A DNA stretch of 11,481 nt from Gammaproteobacteria bacterium (GCA_030618475.1 JAUXDG010000071.1:1-11481), one strand, 5' to 3'; positions 1-7,252 are shown, counted from the first letter of the stretch. Notes: generated by a model not told the origin, from the sequence alone. Numbers and translations are program-made.

Positions 1-90
1 GATAAGAACCAGGCGACGCAAGCATCATGACTACCGCTCAAACTACAGTGCCATTCACTTGGAGGCAAAACACGGGGCATTGAATAACTC

Positions 91-279
91 TTACCCTCTT
101 TTCCTCATACCCAGTTCACCGGACGAAAAAAGATCTGCCAGAATCAGCATGGCGACAGCGATCAGCCATGCTGAAAGCGAGAATTTTTCCCAGAAAAGCT
201 ACTGTCAAGAAGAACTGCGGACCTTAATTGCCGCGTGACTGGTAATTCGCCATGCACAGCCGGCAACACACTGACGGTG
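91..279. other. Non-coding region downstream of ptsI
   Basis: I see no supportable gene between the left edge of the window and the ptsI stop codon. The longest plus-strand frame with an ATG that I found here (149-238) encodes only 29 residues without a recognisable motif. On the minus strand a stop-to-stop frame at 91-198 reads as a 35-codon stretch with one hydrophobic run (AWLIAVAMLILADLF), but its only ATG would give 19 residues. The region also carries the inverted repeat described separately at 144-174. Confidence 0.5.
144..174 (-). terminator. Candidate intrinsic terminator after ptsI
   Basis: TCAGCATGGC (144-153) and GCCATGCTGA (165-174) form a perfect 10-bp inverted repeat around an 11-base loop. 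Read on the minus strand, the direction of ptsI, it lies about 105 bases past the ptsI stop and is followed about 10 bases later by a run of six T (127-132 on the plus strand). The delay before the T run is longer than in a textbook terminator. On the plus strand a run of five T follows after 8 bases, so the hairpin could also work in that direction. Confidence 0.4.
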
Positions 280-2019
280 TTACATTTCGTTGAGAATCAC
301 CAGCAGTTCGCTGATTTTTTCCGGATCGTCGTTGTTCAGGATGTCGTTCACTACGGGTGTTAGCTGTGTCATCAGGCTCTTGTGAATCACATTTTTGACC
401 TCCAGCAAAGAGGTGGGAGGCACGGAAAAGTCGTTCAGGCCCATGCCCAGCAACAGGCGGGTATAGCGTGGATCACCCGCCATTTCACCGCACATGGATA
501 CAGGTACATCATGCTGTTGGCCGGCATCGATGACCATCTTGATCAGTCTCAGTACAGCCGGATGCAGGGGGTCGTAGAGGTAAGTGACTTCATCGTCGAT
601 TCTGTCGATGGCCAGTGTGTACTGAATAAGATCGTTGGTGCCAATCGACAGGAAGTCCAGTTTGCGGGCGAACAGGCCGGCGGACAGGGCCGCTGCCGGG
701 ACCTCGATCATACCCCCGATGGGCATGTTGCGGTCAAATGCCAGGCGTTCGCGGTGCAATTCCTCTTTTACCTCTTCGATGAGCGTCAGCACTTCATTGA
801 GTTCCTGCGCGCTGGACAGCATGGGAATCATCATGCTGACCTGGCCCTTGGCGGAAGCGCGCAGGATGGCGCGGAGTTGGGGTCGGAACAGATCGGCATA
901 TTTCAGGCACAGCCGGATAGCCCGCAGCCCCAGTGCTGGGTTGGGTGATATATGCTCACTTGGCGGTTCAGCACCGCACTCCTTGTCCGAACCCAGGTCC
1001 AGGGTCCGGATCGTGATGGGTAAGCCTTTAAGTGTTTTTACCACCGAGAGGTATTGTTGCAGCTGTTCTTCTTCACCTGGGATATCACTGCGGTTCATGA
1101 ACAGGAACTCCGAGCGATACAGGCCAATCCCTTCGGCACCGGCACGACGGGCGGCCAGTACATCCTCATGCAATTCCACATTGGCCAGCAAGTGGATGCG
1201 GGTGCCATCCAGGGTGACCGCGGGTTTGTCCTTGAGGCCTTTGAGTTCGCTACGGCGCTTTTGTTGCTGGCGCTGCTGGCGGCGATATTCTTTGAGCGTG
1301 GTGTCGTCATACTCAGTCAGCAATATACCCCGGGCGCCATCCAGGATGACGGCATCGCCGTCATGGATCTGCTGCGGGGTGACGTGGGTGCCGACAATCG
1401 CCGGAAGCCCGAGGCTACGCGCAAGAATTGCTGTGTGGGACAGTGGGCCGCCGGATTCAGTGACAAAACCGGCGATACCCTGGTGATGGAGAAGGACGGT
1501 TTCTGCGGGTGTCAGATCGTGTGCAACGACGATAGCGCCACGCAGCTGATCGTCATCCTGTGGATCAGTGTGCGTGCCCTCGCCGAGCAGTATGCGTTGA
1601 AGGCGCGTGACAATATGATCCACGTCGTCTTTGCGGGTGCGCAGATAAGGATCATCCATTTCATCGAATACCTGCGCCAGTGCGTCACGTTGTGACTTCA
1701 GTGCCCATTCAGCGTTGCACCGGCGTTGGCGAATCAACTCAACCGGCGCAGCTGTGAGCAGGGTGTCTTCCAGCATCAGCAGGTGGGTATCTATAAAATC
1801 GATAATGTCGGCCGTGGTATTTTCCGGAATACTGTTGCGGATTGCCTTGAGTTGCTGGCGTGCGGTGCGCACGGCGCGATGAAATCGCGCAACTTCGTCT
1901 TCAACTAATTCCTTGGGGATGGCTGCTTCGTGAACTTCGACTTCACCCCAGTCCACCCGGTGCACCTTACCGATGGCTATGCCGTGCGAGATGCCGATGC
2001 CGGAAATGGTGGCGCTCAT
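280..2019 (-). CDS. ptsI: Phosphoenolpyruvate-protein phosphotransferase (enzyme I), GAF-less
   Basis: Enzyme I (579 residues) takes phosphate from PEP onto a histidine and passes it to HPr in the cytoplasm. The swivelling domain holds the active-site motif GGPLSHTAILARS with His195, matching His189 of E. coli EI. The C-terminal PEP-binding barrel shows GIGLYRSEFLFMNR (297-310), RTLDLGSDKE (338-347), DFLSIGTNDLIQYTLAIDR (455-473) and the catalytic cysteine in VSMCGEMAGDP (Cys510). The length is that of ordinary EI. The N-terminal GAF domain that marks PtsP (EI-Ntr, about 750 residues) is absent. The ATG overlaps the ptsH stop as ATGA, so the two are probably translationally coupled. No EIIB or EIIC transport genes are in view, so the role is inferred to be regulatory, supplying phosphate to HPr, PtsN and the mannose-type EIIA encoded just upstream. 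It is the last gene of the minus-strand run. Confidence 0.96.
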   Translation of the reverse strand: MSATISGIGISHGIAIGKVHRVDWGEVEVHEAAIPKELVEDEVARFHRAVRTARQQLKAIRNSIPENTTADIIDFIDTHLLMLEDTLLTAAPVELIRQRRCNAEWALKSQRDALAQVFDEMDDPYLRTRKDDVDHIVTRLQRILLGEGTHTDPQDDDQLRGAIVVAHDLTPAETVLLHHQGIAGFVTESGGPLSHTAILARSLGLPAIVGTHVTPQQIHDGDAVILDGARGILLTEYDDTTLKEYRRQQRQQQKRRSELKGLKDKPAVTLDGTRIHLLANVELHEDVLAARRAGAEGIGLYRSEFLFMNRSDIPGEEEQLQQYLSVVKTLKGLPITIRTLDLGSDKECGAEPPSEHISPNPALGLRAIRLCLKYADLFRPQLRAILRASAKGQVSMMIPMLSSAQELNEVLTLIEEVKEELHRERLAFDRNMPIGGMIEVPAAALSAGLFARKLDFLSIGTNDLIQYTLAIDRIDDEVTYLYDPLHPAVLRLIKMVIDAGQQHDVPVSMCGEMAGDPRYTRLLLGMGLNDFSVPPTSLLEVKNVIHKSLMTQLTPVVNDILNNDDPEKISELLVILNEM

Positions 2020-2285
2020 TCGCTTTCGCCAAACCGTTGTTGAATGAGTTCGGTGAGACCGTCAATGGCAGCCTTTTCATCGTTACCATTGGCAATCAGG
2101 GTGATTTCGGTGCCTTTTGATGCGGCGAGCATCATGACACCCATAATGCTTTTCCCATTGACTTCCTGACCGTTGCGCGCGACTTTGATATCACTGGCAA
2201 AGGAGGAGGCCAGGGTGACGAACCTGGCTGCCGCACGTGCGTGCAGTCCAAGCTTGTTGATGATGGTGACAGTCCTGTTATGCAC
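2016..2285 (-). CDS. ptsH: Phosphocarrier protein HPr
   Basis: HPr is the small cytoplasmic carrier between enzyme I and EIIA proteins. I place the start at the GTG at 2283-2285, giving 89 residues. It has AGAAGG eight bases upstream and puts the active histidine (LGLHARAAARF) at His15 and the kinase-target serine (NGKSIMG) at Ser46, the canonical family numbers. An upstream GTG at 2292-2294 would add three residues but overlaps that ribosome binding site. The start overlaps the stop of the preceding EIIA gene by eight bases (GTGCATAA), and the stop overlaps the ptsI ATG by four. A conserved Ser46 context, together with hprK in the same operon, suggests that this HPr is both a PEP-dependent phosphocarrier and an HprK substrate. 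The alternative name is ptsO/npr; ptsH is preferred here because of Ser46 and the GAF-less partner. Confidence 0.95.
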   Translation of the reverse strand: MHNRTVTIINKLGLHARAAARFVTLASSFASDIKVARNGQEVNGKSIMGVMMLAASKGTEITLIANGNDEKAAIDGLTELIQQRFGESE

Positions 2286-2685
2286 GTTGAACACCTTCTA
2301 CATTACAAGTAAGTATACCGTCACGACCACCGCTTACCGCTTTATGCTGGAGTTCTTCCAGATCAAGGTCCGGATAATTGAGTACCCGGATCAGCATGGG
2401 CAGGTTCACGCCGGATACAACGCGCATTTCATGGGATCTGTGCAGCCGACAGGCAATATTACTGGGTGTGGCTCCATACAGATCGGTTAACACCAGCACA
2501 CCGTCACCACTGTCCAGCTCTTGAGCCGCCTGTCTGGCATCTTCCAGAATACGTTCGGGGTTGCAATCCGACGGCGTCGCCAGGGTGCTGGTCGATAAAG
2601 GGCAGATGCCCAATACATCGATTGCTGTTCGTAGCAGCACCGCACCGATGTTGTCATGGGTGATAAGCAAAATGCCGACGTTCAC
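2278..2685 (-). CDS. PTS EIIA component, mannose/fructose (EIIA-Man) family
   Basis: This 135-residue protein is a single EIIA domain of the mannose family. The N-terminal strand NVGILLITHDNIG carries the phosphorylatable His10. The conserved VLVLTDLYGATPSNIA and VSGVNLPML segments follow, as expected for this fold. It would accept phosphate from HPr. No EIIB, EIIC or EIID partner is seen, so it is probably a regulatory orphan like those found in the same place in beta-proteobacteria and xanthomonads; its target cannot be told from the sequence. The start is GTG (2683-2685), preceded by GGGAG five bases away. It overlaps the rapZ stop as GTGA, which implies coupled translation. The end overlaps the HPr start by eight bases. 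Confidence 0.93.
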   Translation of the reverse strand: MNVGILLITHDNIGAVLLRTAIDVLGICPLSTSTLATPSDCNPERILEDARQAAQELDSGDGVLVLTDLYGATPSNIACRLHRSHEMRVVSGVNLPMLIRVLNYPDLDLEELQHKAVSGGRDGILTCNVEGVQRA

Positions 2686-3536
2686 GGCAACTCCCGGTGG
2701 CGGCTGGCCACATCCGGATAACGATCCTGAAAATGGCGCAGCAGACGTTCAACCAGATACACGGAGCGGTGTTGGCCACCGGTACAGCCGATGGCAACAG
2801 TCAGGTAGCTGCGGTCGTCCGCTTCGAATGCCGGTATCCAGCGGTCAAGAAAGGAGCACAGTTCCGAACACATCCGCTCAACCTGGGACTCGCCTTCCAG
2901 GTAGGCGATGACTTCCTTGTCTCGCCCCGTTAACAGGCGTAAGCCTGGTTGCCAGTGCGGATTGGGCAGGCAGCGGGCATCGAACACGAAATCGGCGTCT
3001 ATCGGGACGCCACTTTTATAACCGAATGATTCGAATAACAATGACAGCCGGGTTTTTCGACGAAATTTTATACGCTGATGCACCAGATCGCGCAACTGGT
3101 GGATGGTGGTATTGCTGGTATCGATAAAAAGGTCGGCACGTTCCGCGATGGGCTCCAGCAGATTTCTTTCTGAATCGATGGCTTCGGTCAGCGAAAGCCG
3201 GTCGTTACTCAAGGGATGCCGGCGGCGTGTTTCGCTGGAACGCTTGAGCAGGGTATCAGCTTCACAGGTGAGGAACAGGACTTCGGTCTCGATGCCTTGC
3301 GTCTGCAGCTGATCAAGGATTTGATTGAATTGCTGCAAGCCCTGGGGCAGGTTGCGGGCGTCGATGCAGACAGCCGCGTTATCAATGGGACGCGGCGCCA
3401 GCTTCAGTTCCAGGGCCAATGCGCCCAGCAAGCCGGTGGGCAGGTTGTCGATACAGTAATAACCCAGGTCTTCCAGTGTATGCAGAGCAACACTTTTCCC
3501 CGAGCCGGAAAGTCCGCTGACAATAACCAGTTTCAA
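2682..3536 (-). CDS. rapZ: RapZ family nucleotide-binding protein (YvcJ/YhbJ)
   Basis: RapZ (284 residues) is a P-loop protein. In E. coli it is an RNase adaptor that senses glucosamine-6-phosphate and steers the small RNA GlmZ to RNase E. Visible here are the Walker A motif GLSGSGKS (8-15), GYYCIDNLP (26-33) and the C-terminal signature AIGCTGGQHRSVYLVERL (248-265). The C-terminus stops at SRHRELP and lacks the basic LEKRKP-like tail that contributes to GlmZ binding in E. coli, so the RNA role may not apply. GlmY/GlmZ are in any case known mainly from enterics. The start codon is TTG (3534-3536), chosen because the following KLVIVSGLSG matches the usual N-terminus; AAGGT lies nine bases upstream. 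An 84-base gap separates it from hprK, unlike the tight junctions downstream. Confidence 0.94.
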   Translation of the reverse strand: MKLVIVSGLSGSGKSVALHTLEDLGYYCIDNLPTGLLGALALELKLAPRPIDNAAVCIDARNLPQGLQQFNQILDQLQTQGIETEVLFLTCEADTLLKRSSETRRRHPLSNDRLSLTEAIDSERNLLEPIAERADLFIDTSNTTIHQLRDLVHQRIKFRRKTRLSLLFESFGYKSGVPIDADFVFDARCLPNPHWQPGLRLLTGRDKEVIAYLEGESQVERMCSELCSFLDRWIPAFEADDRSYLTVAIGCTGGQHRSVYLVERLLRHFQDRYPDVASRHRELP

Positions 3537-3576
3537 GACAATAGTACCTTGGCTGAGTGCCGGTCCACACTTTTTA

Positions 3577-3603
3577 CCACAAAGGACACCGGGGCCACAA
3601 AGG
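3577..3603. repeat. Two CCACAAAGG units in the hprK-rapZ gap
   Basis: CCACAAAGG occurs at 3577-3585 and again at 3595-3603, a period of 18 bases, within the 84-base gap between hprK and rapZ. On the sense (minus) strand it reads CCTTTGTGG twice. The wording resembles the dispersed CCACAAAGGACACAAAGG-type intergenic motif found in many proteobacterial genomes; that resemblance is from memory and unchecked. The sense strand can also pair CCGG..TCC with GGACCGG across this stretch, so it may fold in the rapZ leader. Confidence 0.5.
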
Positions 3604-3620
3604 CATGGAGCGGCAAGCTA

Positions 3621-4562
3621 CTAACTATTGTCCATGAAACGTGCCTGGCGTTCCATAAACAGTTTGGCTGAATCGAAGCCTTTTAGCAGCAGTGTGTGAT
3701 TCCGGGCAGCCGCTTCTGCCAGTACCGCCAGGTTGCGACCGGGGGCAACCGGCAGGGTGATTTCCGGGACATCAACACCAAGGATGTTCTGCGTGGTGCG
3801 TGAACCGTGCAGCCGGTCGATTTTATGCATCTGTTCCTCTGTCATCTGCAACAGCTTGAGAATCAGCCGCAGGTTGCGATTCTGTTTGATGGCGCTGTCA
3901 CCGAACATGGCGCGGATATTAAGAATGCCCAGACCACGGACTTCCAGAGAATCACGCAATACCTCCGGGCAGCGTCCATTGAGAAGATCGGGGGAGGTTT
4001 TTGCAAATACCGGTGCGTCATCGGCAACCAGGCGGTGGCCGCGCGCAACCAGCTCCAGTGCCAGCTCGCTTTTGCCCACACTGGGATCACCCGTTATCAG
4101 AAGTCCCAGACTGAATACTTCCATAAACACACCGTGCAGGGTGATTTTATCCGCAAACAGGTTGGTCACGTAATACTGCAGATAATTTACCAACTGCAGC
4201 GTGGACTGAGTGGAACTGAATAATGGCGTTGAACTGGCCTCGCTGCGTTGTTTGATGTCCTCAGGTACGGTCTTCCGGTCGCCGATAACGATAAGATCGG
4301 TCGTTCCGTCAAATAACTGGTCGACCAGATCACGGCGGGAGTTATCACCAAGGCGATCGAGGTACTGGATCTCTGTGGAGCCGAGAACCTGTACCCGGTT
4401 GGGATGAATCAGGTTGAGGTGTCCAACCAGTGCTGTCTTGGCGCTTTCGGATTGCGGATTTTTGATGGCGCGGCTTTCACCCAGCTGACTGCCTACCCAA
4501 CGCAACTCCAGTTTGTCCTTCAGTGTGTCGAACAGGGTGCCAACAGTAGCATCTGTGTTCAT
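3621..4562 (-). CDS. hprK: HPr kinase/phosphorylase
   Basis: HprK phosphorylates and dephosphorylates a serine of HPr using a P-loop unrelated to eukaryotic kinases. The 313-residue protein has the N-terminal HprK domain (about 1-125) and the catalytic domain after it. The latter shows LHGVFMEVF with His143, Walker A GDPSVGKS (158-165), RGHRLVADD (174-182) and the family signature EVRGLGILNIRAMFGDSAI (207-225). Walker A differs slightly from the common GDSGIGKS but keeps the lysine and serine. All catalytic landmarks are present, so it is probably active on Ser46 of the HPr encoded three genes downstream. The start is ATG, 23 bases after the ptsN stop, with no strong ribosome binding site. 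E. coli and pseudomonads lack hprK at this locus, whereas beta-proteobacteria and several other gammas have it. Confidence 0.96.
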   Translation of the reverse strand: MNTDATVGTLFDTLKDKLELRWVGSQLGESRAIKNPQSESAKTALVGHLNLIHPNRVQVLGSTEIQYLDRLGDNSRRDLVDQLFDGTTDLIVIGDRKTVPEDIKQRSEASSTPLFSSTQSTLQLVNYLQYYVTNLFADKITLHGVFMEVFSLGLLITGDPSVGKSELALELVARGHRLVADDAPVFAKTSPDLLNGRCPEVLRDSLEVRGLGILNIRAMFGDSAIKQNRNLRLILKLLQMTEEQMHKIDRLHGSRTTQNILGVDVPEITLPVAPGRNLAVLAEAAARNHTLLLKGFDSAKLFMERQARFMDNS

Positions 4563-4585
4563 ACGGAAAGTTGCTGGTGAGTTCT

Positions 4586-5032
4586 TTAGTTGCTGATCAG
4601 TTTAAAACATTGGTCGCTGTCATTACAGCTACGCAGTTTTGAGCAGAATTCCTGATCGCTGAACATCGCCGCCAGATGCGCCAGGATTTGCAGGTGTTCG
4701 TCGGTGGATTCTTCCGGTACCAGTAAAGCGAATAGCAGATCAACGGGGTTGTGGTCGATGGCGTCAAAATCGGTTCCCTGCTTGAGGATGGCCATGGCCG
4801 CGATGGGCTTCTTAAGGCCACTCAATCGGCCATGTGGTAAAGCAACACCCTTGCCCAGCCCGGTACTGCCCAGACGTTCACGCCCAATCAGGCTATCGAA
4901 GATCTCACCACCGGCAAAATCCGGCAGGGCATCGGCCAGCAGCCCACTGAGCAACTCCAGGCTGCGTTTCTTGCTGGAGATGTCCGGCTGGCAGACAATG
5001 CGTTCCGGTTGCAGGATTTCAGAGATTTGCAT
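4586..5032 (-). CDS. ptsN: PTS IIA-like nitrogen regulatory protein PtsN (EIIA-Ntr)
   Basis: PtsN is the terminal phosphoacceptor of the nitrogen-related PTS. In E. coli its phosphorylation state tunes potassium transport and other processes. From the ATG at 5030-5032 the product is 148 residues beginning MQISEILQPERIV, the usual PtsN N-terminus. The active histidine is His67 in GVALPHGRLSGL, matching His73 of E. coli, and the DLLFALLVPE segment follows. The reading frame stays open for about 64 more codons upstream. Those codons run into the repeat-rich hpf-ptsN gap and do not resemble PtsN, so I reject that extension. The upstream ribosome binding site is weak. It sits between hpf and hprK as part of the rpoN-linked cluster, and phosphate presumably comes from HPr. 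Confidence 0.95.
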   Translation of the reverse strand: MQISEILQPERIVCQPDISSKKRSLELLSGLLADALPDFAGGEIFDSLIGRERLGSTGLGKGVALPHGRLSGLKKPIAAMAILKQGTDFDAIDHNPVDLLFALLVPEESTDEHLQILAHLAAMFSDQEFCSKLRSCNDSDQCFKLISN

Positions 5033-5339
5033 GATCTTGTGTTCGACTTGGCGAGTAGCTTTAGGGCCTGTTAACACGATAAAAACGGCAGTGCCGGTGG
5101 CCATTTCTTTACCGGACAAAGCGCCGCAAGCGCCGTGCGCCTGCCGTCTATAACTGCCGTACATAAGCGAGCGGCAACGCAGGGCTGCGGGGAAATGGTC
5201 CCGTTCCTTCGCGTTGTGCCCCAAATGCGGCCAGCCGGCGATACTCGTCGTTTATTTAGAGTCACTAAACTTCTCTCCTCGTGCCTTGCCTGGCCGCATC
5301 TGGGGCTGCCCTGGTTCAGCTGCCCACAGGCTGTCATTT
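5033..5339. other. Hpf-ptsN intergenic region (307 bp), structured
   Basis: This is the longest spacer within the leftward gene run. I see no gene in it: frames that extend through it lack start signals and recognisable domains. It contains the large inverted repeat at 5218-5306. A short GC hairpin (CGGC/GCCG) abuts five T on the minus strand at 5081-5096, too weak to call a terminator. GGGCCTGTTAACACG (5064-5078) resembles ends of small dispersed elements. The whole spacer could be one or more inserted repeats; only a genome-wide search would tell. Confidence 0.45.
5218..5306. repeat. 89-bp interrupted palindrome between hpf and ptsN
   Basis: The arms at 5218-5234 (GCCCCAAATGCGGCCAG) and 5290-5306 (CTGGCCGCATCTGGGGC) are 17 bp with one mismatch. 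A second small palindrome, TTTAG/CTAAA (5255-5259 and 5265-5269), has exactly the same centre (5262). The RNA from either strand would form a long stable stem. It may be a small mobile hairpin element or an RNA processing or stability structure between the hpf and ptsN parts of the operon. No T run follows it closely, so it is not a standard terminator. Confidence 0.75.
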
Positions 5340-5663
5340 CTACATACTTTGCTTCTTGATGGCGCCTTCACTACGGTGATGGTCGGTTATTTTTTCCTTG
5401 TGTTTCTTGATCTGACGGTCCAGCTTATCGGCCAGACCATCAATTGCCGCGTACATGTCCGCCTCGGTACTGTCTGCAAACAACTTGCCGCCGCTGATAT
5501 GTATCGTGGCTTCCGCCTTATGGCGCAGTTTCTCTACACTCAGGATGACGTGTACGTCGGTAACGTGATCAAAGTGACGTTCCAGTCGTTCAAATTTCTC
5601 GCTGACATAGTTACGTAGCGGATCCGTTAGTTCGATGTGATGTCCGGTAAGATCTATTTGCAT
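5340..5663 (-). CDS. hpf: Ribosome hibernation promoting factor (HPF/YfiA family)
   Basis: HPF binds the 30S subunit and promotes inactive 100S ribosome dimers in stationary phase. From the ATG at 5661-5663 the product is 107 residues, the short form of the family. Visible features are the N-terminus MQIDLTGHHIELTDPLRNYV, the EKFERLERHFDHVTDVHVIL segment, and DMYAAIDGLADKLDRQIKKHKEK, which carries the basic helix that contacts rRNA. The start is chosen because GAGGAG lies seven bases upstream and because the extra upstream residues (MRRWTRSVS) overlap the end of rpoN and do not fit the family. It begins 23 bases after the rpoN stop and is normally cotranscribed with rpoN in gammaproteobacteria. 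Confidence 0.95.
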   Translation of the reverse strand: MQIDLTGHHIELTDPLRNYVSEKFERLERHFDHVTDVHVILSVEKLRHKAEATIHISGGKLFADSTEADMYAAIDGLADKLDRQIKKHKEKITDHHRSEGAIKKQSM

Positions 5664-5682
5664 GGATACACTCCTCGTCCAG

Positions 5683-5698
5683 CGCCTCAAGCGAGGCG
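5683..5698 (-). other. Small GC hairpin across the rpoN stop
   Basis: CGCCTC (5683-5688) and GAGGCG (5693-5698) form a 6-bp stem with a 4-base loop. It covers the rpoN stop codon and lies about 20 bases before the hpf start. There is no T run, so it is not a terminator. It might affect coupling or mRNA processing between rpoN and hpf, or be coincidental. Confidence 0.4.
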
Positions 5699-7204
5699 TT
5701 TACGTTCATTGGAAGGTGGTATGGACATCGCCTCACGGTATTTGGCGATAGTCCGTCGAGCCACTTTTATCCCCTGCTCGATCAGCAGGTTGGCGATTTT
5801 ACTATCGCTCAGCGGCTTACTAGGGGTTTCTGCAGCCACCAGTTTTTTGATAATGGCGCGAATGGCGGTTGCCGAACACTCACCGCCGTCAGCTGTACCA
5901 ACATGGCTGGAGAAGAAATATTTGAATTCGTAGATGCCGCGAGGCGTATGCATGTATTTATGCGTGGTGACGCGTGAAATGGTGGATTCGTGCATTTCCA
6001 CGGTTTCGGCGATATCGCGAAGTACCAGCGGCTTCATGGCTTCATCGCCATACTCAAAGAAGTTGCGTTGGCGATCGACGATACAACGGGCAACTTTCAG
6101 CAGCGTTTCATGACGGCTCTGCAGACTTTTCATGAACCAGCGCGCCTCCTGCAGATGATTACGCAGGTAGGTATTATCCTCACTGTTATCGGCGCGCTTC
6201 ACCAGGCTGGCGTAGTGACTGTTGATGCGTAGTCGGGGTGCTGCCTCTATATTCAGGTCCACCTGCCACTTGCTCTTGTTTTTAAAGACAAATACATCGG
6301 GCACAACATATTGCGGTGTTGCGCTGCTAATCTGTGAGCCCGGTCGCGGGTTGAGCGACTGGACCAGTTTTAGTACTTCCTTAAGCTCAGATTCGGACAG
6401 CTTCATGCGCCGCATAATCTGATTATAGTCCCGATTTCCGAGCAGGTTGATGTGTTCCTGCACCAATTGCAGCGCCTGTTTACGCCAGCGGGTGTCCGGG
6501 GCCAGCGCCTGAAGCTGAATGGTCAGACATTCAGCCGGATCACGGGCAGCAACGCCGACCGGGTCAAAATGCTGAATACGGTGCAAAACCGCCTGAATTT
6601 CTTCAATACCGATTTCCAGTTCCGGCGCCAGTCCCAGACTGTCGCATAATTCTTCCAGCGATGCGTTCAGATAACCATCGTCATTGACAGAGTCGATAAT
6701 GGTTTCGGCAATGGAAAGATCGACGTCGCTGAACGGTGTCAGATCAAGCTGCCATTTCAGGTGTTCGTGCAGTGTCGGACTTTCTCCGCCGTGGGTTTCG
6801 AAGAAATCTCTGCCCTCACCATCAGTCGGGGTGCTGTAGCTGGTTGCACCCATATCAAAGGTATCTTCCCAGTTGGTGTCGCCTGGCAGATCTTCCGGAA
6901 TGGTATCTGTATTGCTGGAAACTTCGCTATTGGCGGGAGTTTCGCTTTCCGATGCGTCGGGGGCCTGTTCATTACTGGCTTGTACTTCGTTTTTGTCGCG
7001 CTGTTCCTGACCGGAATCCATCGCGCTGTCCGTTTCAGGCTGCGATTCTGCTTCGTCGCGTTCCAGCATCAGATTGGAATCGAGAACGCCCTGAACTTCG
7101 AGTTGTAGCTCCAGCGTCGAAAGCTGCAGCAGGCGGATCGCCTGTTGCAACTGTGGCGTCATGGTTAAATGTTGCCCGAGCTTAAGTTGGATCGACTGCT
7201 TCAT
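5687..7204 (-). CDS. rpoN: RNA polymerase sigma-54 factor RpoN
   Basis: Sigma-54 directs RNA polymerase to -24/-12 promoters that need AAA+ enhancer-binding proteins. The 505-residue protein has region I at the N-terminus (QLKLGQHLTMTPQLQQAIRL, rich in glutamine and leucine, contacting activators). An acidic, low-complexity region II follows at about 50-110, then the core-binding domain from about 125. Near the C-terminus are the helix-turn-helix with MHESTISRVTTHKYM and the RpoN box ARRTIAKYRE (482-491), which reads the -24 element. Length and domain order are complete. The start is ATG with little ribosome binding site. A 104-base gap from lptB holds a likely promoter. Linkage to hpf and ptsN is the common arrangement in proteobacteria. 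Confidence 0.98.
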   Translation of the reverse strand: MKQSIQLKLGQHLTMTPQLQQAIRLLQLSTLELQLEVQGVLDSNLMLERDEAESQPETDSAMDSGQEQRDKNEVQASNEQAPDASESETPANSEVSSNTDTIPEDLPGDTNWEDTFDMGATSYSTPTDGEGRDFFETHGGESPTLHEHLKWQLDLTPFSDVDLSIAETIIDSVNDDGYLNASLEELCDSLGLAPELEIGIEEIQAVLHRIQHFDPVGVAARDPAECLTIQLQALAPDTRWRKQALQLVQEHINLLGNRDYNQIMRRMKLSESELKEVLKLVQSLNPRPGSQISSATPQYVVPDVFVFKNKSKWQVDLNIEAAPRLRINSHYASLVKRADNSEDNTYLRNHLQEARWFMKSLQSRHETLLKVARCIVDRQRNFFEYGDEAMKPLVLRDIAETVEMHESTISRVTTHKYMHTPRGIYEFKYFFSSHVGTADGGECSATAIRAIIKKLVAAETPSKPLSDSKIANLLIEQGIKVARRTIAKYREAMSIPPSNERKRLA

Positions 7205-7252
7205 ATTTTGGTGTTATCGAATCCCTGTCATCCGGCCGCAGCAAGGCGCCCT

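Noticed and set aside
91..198. Possible small membrane protein downstream of ptsI on the minus strand
   Set aside because: The hydrophobic stretch is suggestive, but there is no adequate start codon or ribosome binding site, and the frame covers a hairpin.
635..1486. Long plus-strand frame opposite ptsI
   Set aside because: It is antisense to a certain gene, rich in Ser/Arg as expected for a shadow frame, and has no domain.
5081..5096. Terminator-like CGGC/GCCG hairpin followed by T5 on the minus strand
   Set aside because: The stem is only four base pairs with a three-base loop, too weak to support a terminator call.
5033..5224. 64-codon N-terminal extension of ptsN
   Set aside because: It runs through the repeat-rich spacer, does not resemble PtsN, and the normal N-terminus MQISEILQPERIV starts at the internal ATG.
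6736..7185. Plus-strand frames opposite the rpoN N-terminus
   Set aside because: They mirror the low-complexity acidic region of rpoN and have no independent coding signals.
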